From Pelagibius sp037652055 (GTDB lineage Bacteria > Pseudomonadota > Alphaproteobacteria > Kiloniellales > Kiloniellaceae), in NCBI RefSeq assembly GCF_037652055.1, contig NZ_JBBKAH010000002.1, positions 124,001 through 188,000 of the forward strand: a stretch of DNA of 64,000 bases, written 5' to 3'. Position numbers and translations under genes: made by a program. Below are positions 61,763 to 64,000 of the stretch, piece after piece. Under the pieces are notes generated by a model. That model was not told where the DNA came from. It saw only the letters and a list, made by a program, of their open reading frames with translations, and searched no databases. Within the stretch, counting starts at the first letter, position 1, and each line of letters opens with the position of its first letter.

Positions 61763-63088
61763 TCACAGGTCTTTGGCCAGACGCAGGCCAGTGAACTGCC
61801 AGCGCTGGTGCGGATAGAAGAAATTGCGGTAGCTGTCACGCAGCTGCGCGTCGGGCGTTACGCAGGAGCCGCCGCGCAGCACGAACTGGTTGCACATGAA
61901 CTTGCCATTGTATTCGCCGACCGCACCCTCGGGCGCGCGGAAGCCGGGATAGGGTGCATAGGCGCTCTGCGTCCACTCCCAGACATCGCCGTACAGCTGG
62001 ACCGGATGACCGTCCGCCGACGCGTCCACGGCCTGGGGGGCCGCTTGCGGCACCAGCGCGTCGCGGCTCAGGAGGTTGCCGGCGATGGGCCGACCGGCCA
62101 CGGCGACCTCCAGTTCAGCTTCCTTGGGCAGGCGCGCGCCGGCCCAGCGGGCATAGGCGTCGGCCTCGTAGAGGCTGACGTGACAGACCGGCGCCGCCGG
62201 GTCGACCGGGTGGCGCCCGAGCAGCGACATGGCGCTCCAGACGCCATCGTCCTCCTCCTGCCAATAGAGCGGCGCCCGCCAGCCCTCGCGCTGAACGGTG
62301 GCCCAGCCGTCGGAGAGCCACAAGGCAGGGTCGCCGTAACCGCCGTCGGCCATGAAGGCGAGCCAGTCGCCATTGGTGACGGCGCGGCTTGCCAGGGCGA
62401 AAGGTTCCAGCAGAGCGCGGTGGCGCGGTCCCTCGCAGTCGTAGGCAAAACCATGTCCACCGTGACCAATCTCGACGATGCCGCCGTCGTGCTTGCACCA
62501 CGTCTGCGGCAGGGTGTCACCACCACGCGGCGGCATCACCTCCCTGTAGGCGGGATCGAGCGGATTCTGCGCCAGGAGATGCAGGATGTCGGTCAGCAGC
62601 AGCTCCTGGTGCTGCATCTCGTGATGCAGGCCGAGTTCGAGCAGCGGCGCCACCTCAGTCCAGACGGCGTCAGGCGCATCCTCGATCATCGCCACCATCG
62701 CGGTGTCGACATGGCGGCGGTAGGCCAGCACCTCGTCGACCGAGGGTCGCGTGAGCAGTCCGCGGCGCGGCCGCGCGTGCCGCGCGCCGACCGCCTCGTA
62801 GTAGGAGTTGAAGAGATAATTGTAACGCGAATGGAATTCCCGGTAGTCCGGCTGACGCTCGCGCAGGATGAAGGTCTCAAAGAACCACGTAGTGTGCGCC
62901 AAGTGCCACTTGGTGGGGCTTGCGTCCTCCATGGACTGCGCCGTCATGTCTTCCGGCGACAGCGGCCGGGCGAGGGCGTCGCTGCGCGCGCGCACCTCGC
63001 GAAAGCCGTTCAGCAAGCGTTCGCGGTCGATGGCGGTCTCGGAAACGCTGCTCTGCGATTCCTGGCGAAGGGCAGTGGCTGGGGACAT
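61763..63088 (-). CDS. egtB: Ergothioneine biosynthesis protein EgtB
   Basis: EgtB is a 441-aa non-haem iron sulfoxide synthase that couples hercynine with a thiol and O2. The N-terminal DinB-like domain supplies iron ligands in KWHLAHTTWFFETFIL (H62) and LHHEMQHQE (H156, H160). The C-terminal formylglycine-generating-like domain ends YGDVWEWTQSAYAPYPGFRAPEGAVGEYNGKFM...LRGGSCVTPDAQLRDSYRNFFYPHQRWQFTGLRL. It precedes egtD, giving the minimal egtBD pair; egtC and egtE are not visible here. Confidence 0.95.
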   Translation of the reverse strand: MSPATALRQESQSSVSETAIDRERLLNGFREVRARSDALARPLSPEDMTAQSMEDASPTKWHLAHTTWFFETFILRERQPDYREFHSRYNYLFNSYYEAVGARHARPRRGLLTRPSVDEVLAYRRHVDTAMVAMIEDAPDAVWTEVAPLLELGLHHEMQHQELLLTDILHLLAQNPLDPAYREVMPPRGGDTLPQTWCKHDGGIVEIGHGGHGFAYDCEGPRHRALLEPFALASRAVTNGDWLAFMADGGYGDPALWLSDGWATVQREGWRAPLYWQEEDDGVWSAMSLLGRHPVDPAAPVCHVSLYEADAYARWAGARLPKEAELEVAVAGRPIAGNLLSRDALVPQAAPQAVDASADGHPVQLYGDVWEWTQSAYAPYPGFRAPEGAVGEYNGKFMCNQFVLRGGSCVTPDAQLRDSYRNFFYPHQRWQFTGLRLAKDL

Positions 63089-63385
63089 GCGGCAACCCTT
63101 TTGTCGTGAAGCGCCCAAAAACAAACGCGGGGCAGCCTCAGAAGTTGCGCCCGCGGGGTGTATCCCCTGCATTATGGGGAGTCGAGATGACAGGTGAAGG
63201 GGCGCGCCGATCACAATCGCGTCGGCAAGAGGCCGTCAGCAGCCAACGGGGTGTCAGGAGCCTGCACGCTCCGCCGCGGTGGACCCGTGCCGCTGCGCCG
63301 TGACCGTTCTGTGACCCGCTTGCGATCTGGCGCAACCTTGACGGCGGGAGTAGGCTGCGCCGCCGCTTTGAAGAGAGACCACGCC

Positions 63386-64000
63386 ATGTCCGCCAGCCCA
63401 GAGTCAGTTACCAGGGACGACATCATCGCCGCCAACCGCAAGTCCTGGGACGAAGCGGCCGAGCGCCACCGCAGCCACGACCAGTACGCCGAGCTGCTGG
63501 CGGGCTTCGCCACGCCCGGCTATTCGGTGCTGGACGCGACACTGACGGAGCGGCTGACAGGCCTCGGCGTCGAGGGCAAGGCCGTGGCGCAGCTGTGCTG
63601 CAACAACGCGCGCGAGCTGCTGTCGGTGAAGACCCTGGGTGCCGCGCGGATGACCGGCTTCGACTTCTCGGAAGCCTTTCTGGCGCAGGCGCGCGAACTG
63701 GCCTCAGTGGGGAAGATCGAGGCCGAGTTCGTGCAGACGGAAATCGCGAAGATCCCGGCTGGCTATGACGGCCGCTTCGACATCGCGCTGGTGACCATCG
63801 GCGTCCTCGGCTGGATGCCGGACCTGGCCGAGTTCTTCAGGACGGCAAGGCGGGTGTTGAAGCCGGGCGGGCATCTCGTCATCTACGAGAGCCACCCGCT
63901 GCTCAACATGTACGACGACCGCAACTTGACCGTGCCGGCCTATCCAGACGAGTCCTACTTCCGCAGCGAGCCCTACCGGGCCGAGGGCGGCCTCGACTAC
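63386..64000 (+). CDS. SAM-dependent methyltransferase (cut by window end)
   Basis: Only the first 205 codons are present; no stop is reached. It is a class I methyltransferase with an uncommon motif I, VAQLCCNNARELLSVKTLGAARMTGFDFSEAFLAQARELA. Motifs for the acidic loop (RFDIALVTIGVLGWMPDLAEFFRTARRVLKPGGHLVIYE) are present. The LCCNN version replaces the usual Gly-rich loop and defines a subgroup I recognise but cannot name. It is divergent from egtB. No clear promoter was found in the 297-bp gap. Confidence 0.8.
   Translation, partial: MSASPESVTRDDIIAANRKSWDEAAERHRSHDQYAELLAGFATPGYSVLDATLTERLTGLGVEGKAVAQLCCNNARELLSVKTLGAARMTGFDFSEAFLAQARELASVGKIEAEFVQTEIAKIPAGYDGRFDIALVTIGVLGWMPDLAEFFRTARRVLKPGGHLVIYESHPLLNMYDDRNLTVPAYPDESYFRSEPYRAEGGLDY

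Overview
The window is a GC-rich (about two-thirds G+C), densely coding chromosomal segment with no rRNA, tRNA, CRISPR array, integrase, transposase or phage genes that I can see. Gene content points to an alphaproteobacterium of the Rhodospirillales type. The clues are a MarR/OmpR-regulator/kinase trio of the PetP-PetR kind, a COQ9-like protein, UbiK, a phasin, DUF1285, DUF6111, a CC0125/CC1285-type lipoprotein and a petABC operon. A complete ectoine/5-hydroxyectoine operon suggests a marine or salt-exposed lifestyle.

Layout: 0-6 kb holds ilvE, a MarR regulator, an OmpR-type response regulator with its kinase, a degenerate receiver protein, a CsaA-like tRNA-binding protein and a conserved unknown. 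6.1-11.8 kb holds ectR divergent from ectABCD-ask. 11.8-20.2 kb is mixed housekeeping: flavodoxin-like, HxlR, dienelactone hydrolase, phasin, COQ9/TetR-like, YbaK, DUF6064, aldo/keto reductase, proC, YbjN, ubiK. 20.3-28 kb holds hldD-lgt-midA-pgeF-M24-like, then prs, rplY/ctc, pth and ychF. 29-31 kb holds a dienelactone hydrolase, a lipoprotein and a MITE/REPIN-like repeat. 31-37 kb is a cyanate-use locus, cynABD-cynS, divergent from a sigma-54 activator (cynF-like). 37-46.5 kb holds a VOC protein, mtnP, petABC, trmL, hemF, a CCA-adding-enzyme homologue, DUF6111, a NUDIX CoA pyrophosphatase and DUF1285. 46.5-53.4 kb is a four-gene MoxR/DUF58/DUF4159/VWA-like membrane cluster. 53.4-58.3 kb holds TspO, a GNAT, and a LysR regulator divergent from wrbA-pirin-glutathionyl-hydroquinone reductase. 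58.3-64 kb holds an exo/endonuclease-family phosphatase, a PNPOx-like protein, DUF924, the ergothioneine pair egtB-egtD and a methyltransferase cut by the window edge.

How the parts work together: the ect operon makes compatible solutes from aspartate semialdehyde, with its own aspartokinase. The cyn operon imports cyanate and decomposes it to ammonia and CO2; it has an exact sigma-54 promoter and two matched palindromes about 103 and 141 bp upstream, as expected of enhancer sites for the divergent activator. The phasin gene has a sigma-70 promoter bracketed by two near-identical 13-bp operators. The LysR-wrbA-pirin-GHR block looks like a quinone/electrophile detoxification unit with a three-half-site operator.

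Most of the window is ordinary biology. The observations most worth checking are these regulatory architectures, the pseudo-receiver, the M24 protein lacking metal ligands, the insertion in cytochrome c1, the Cys/His-rich leader of CynA, and the repeat elements.
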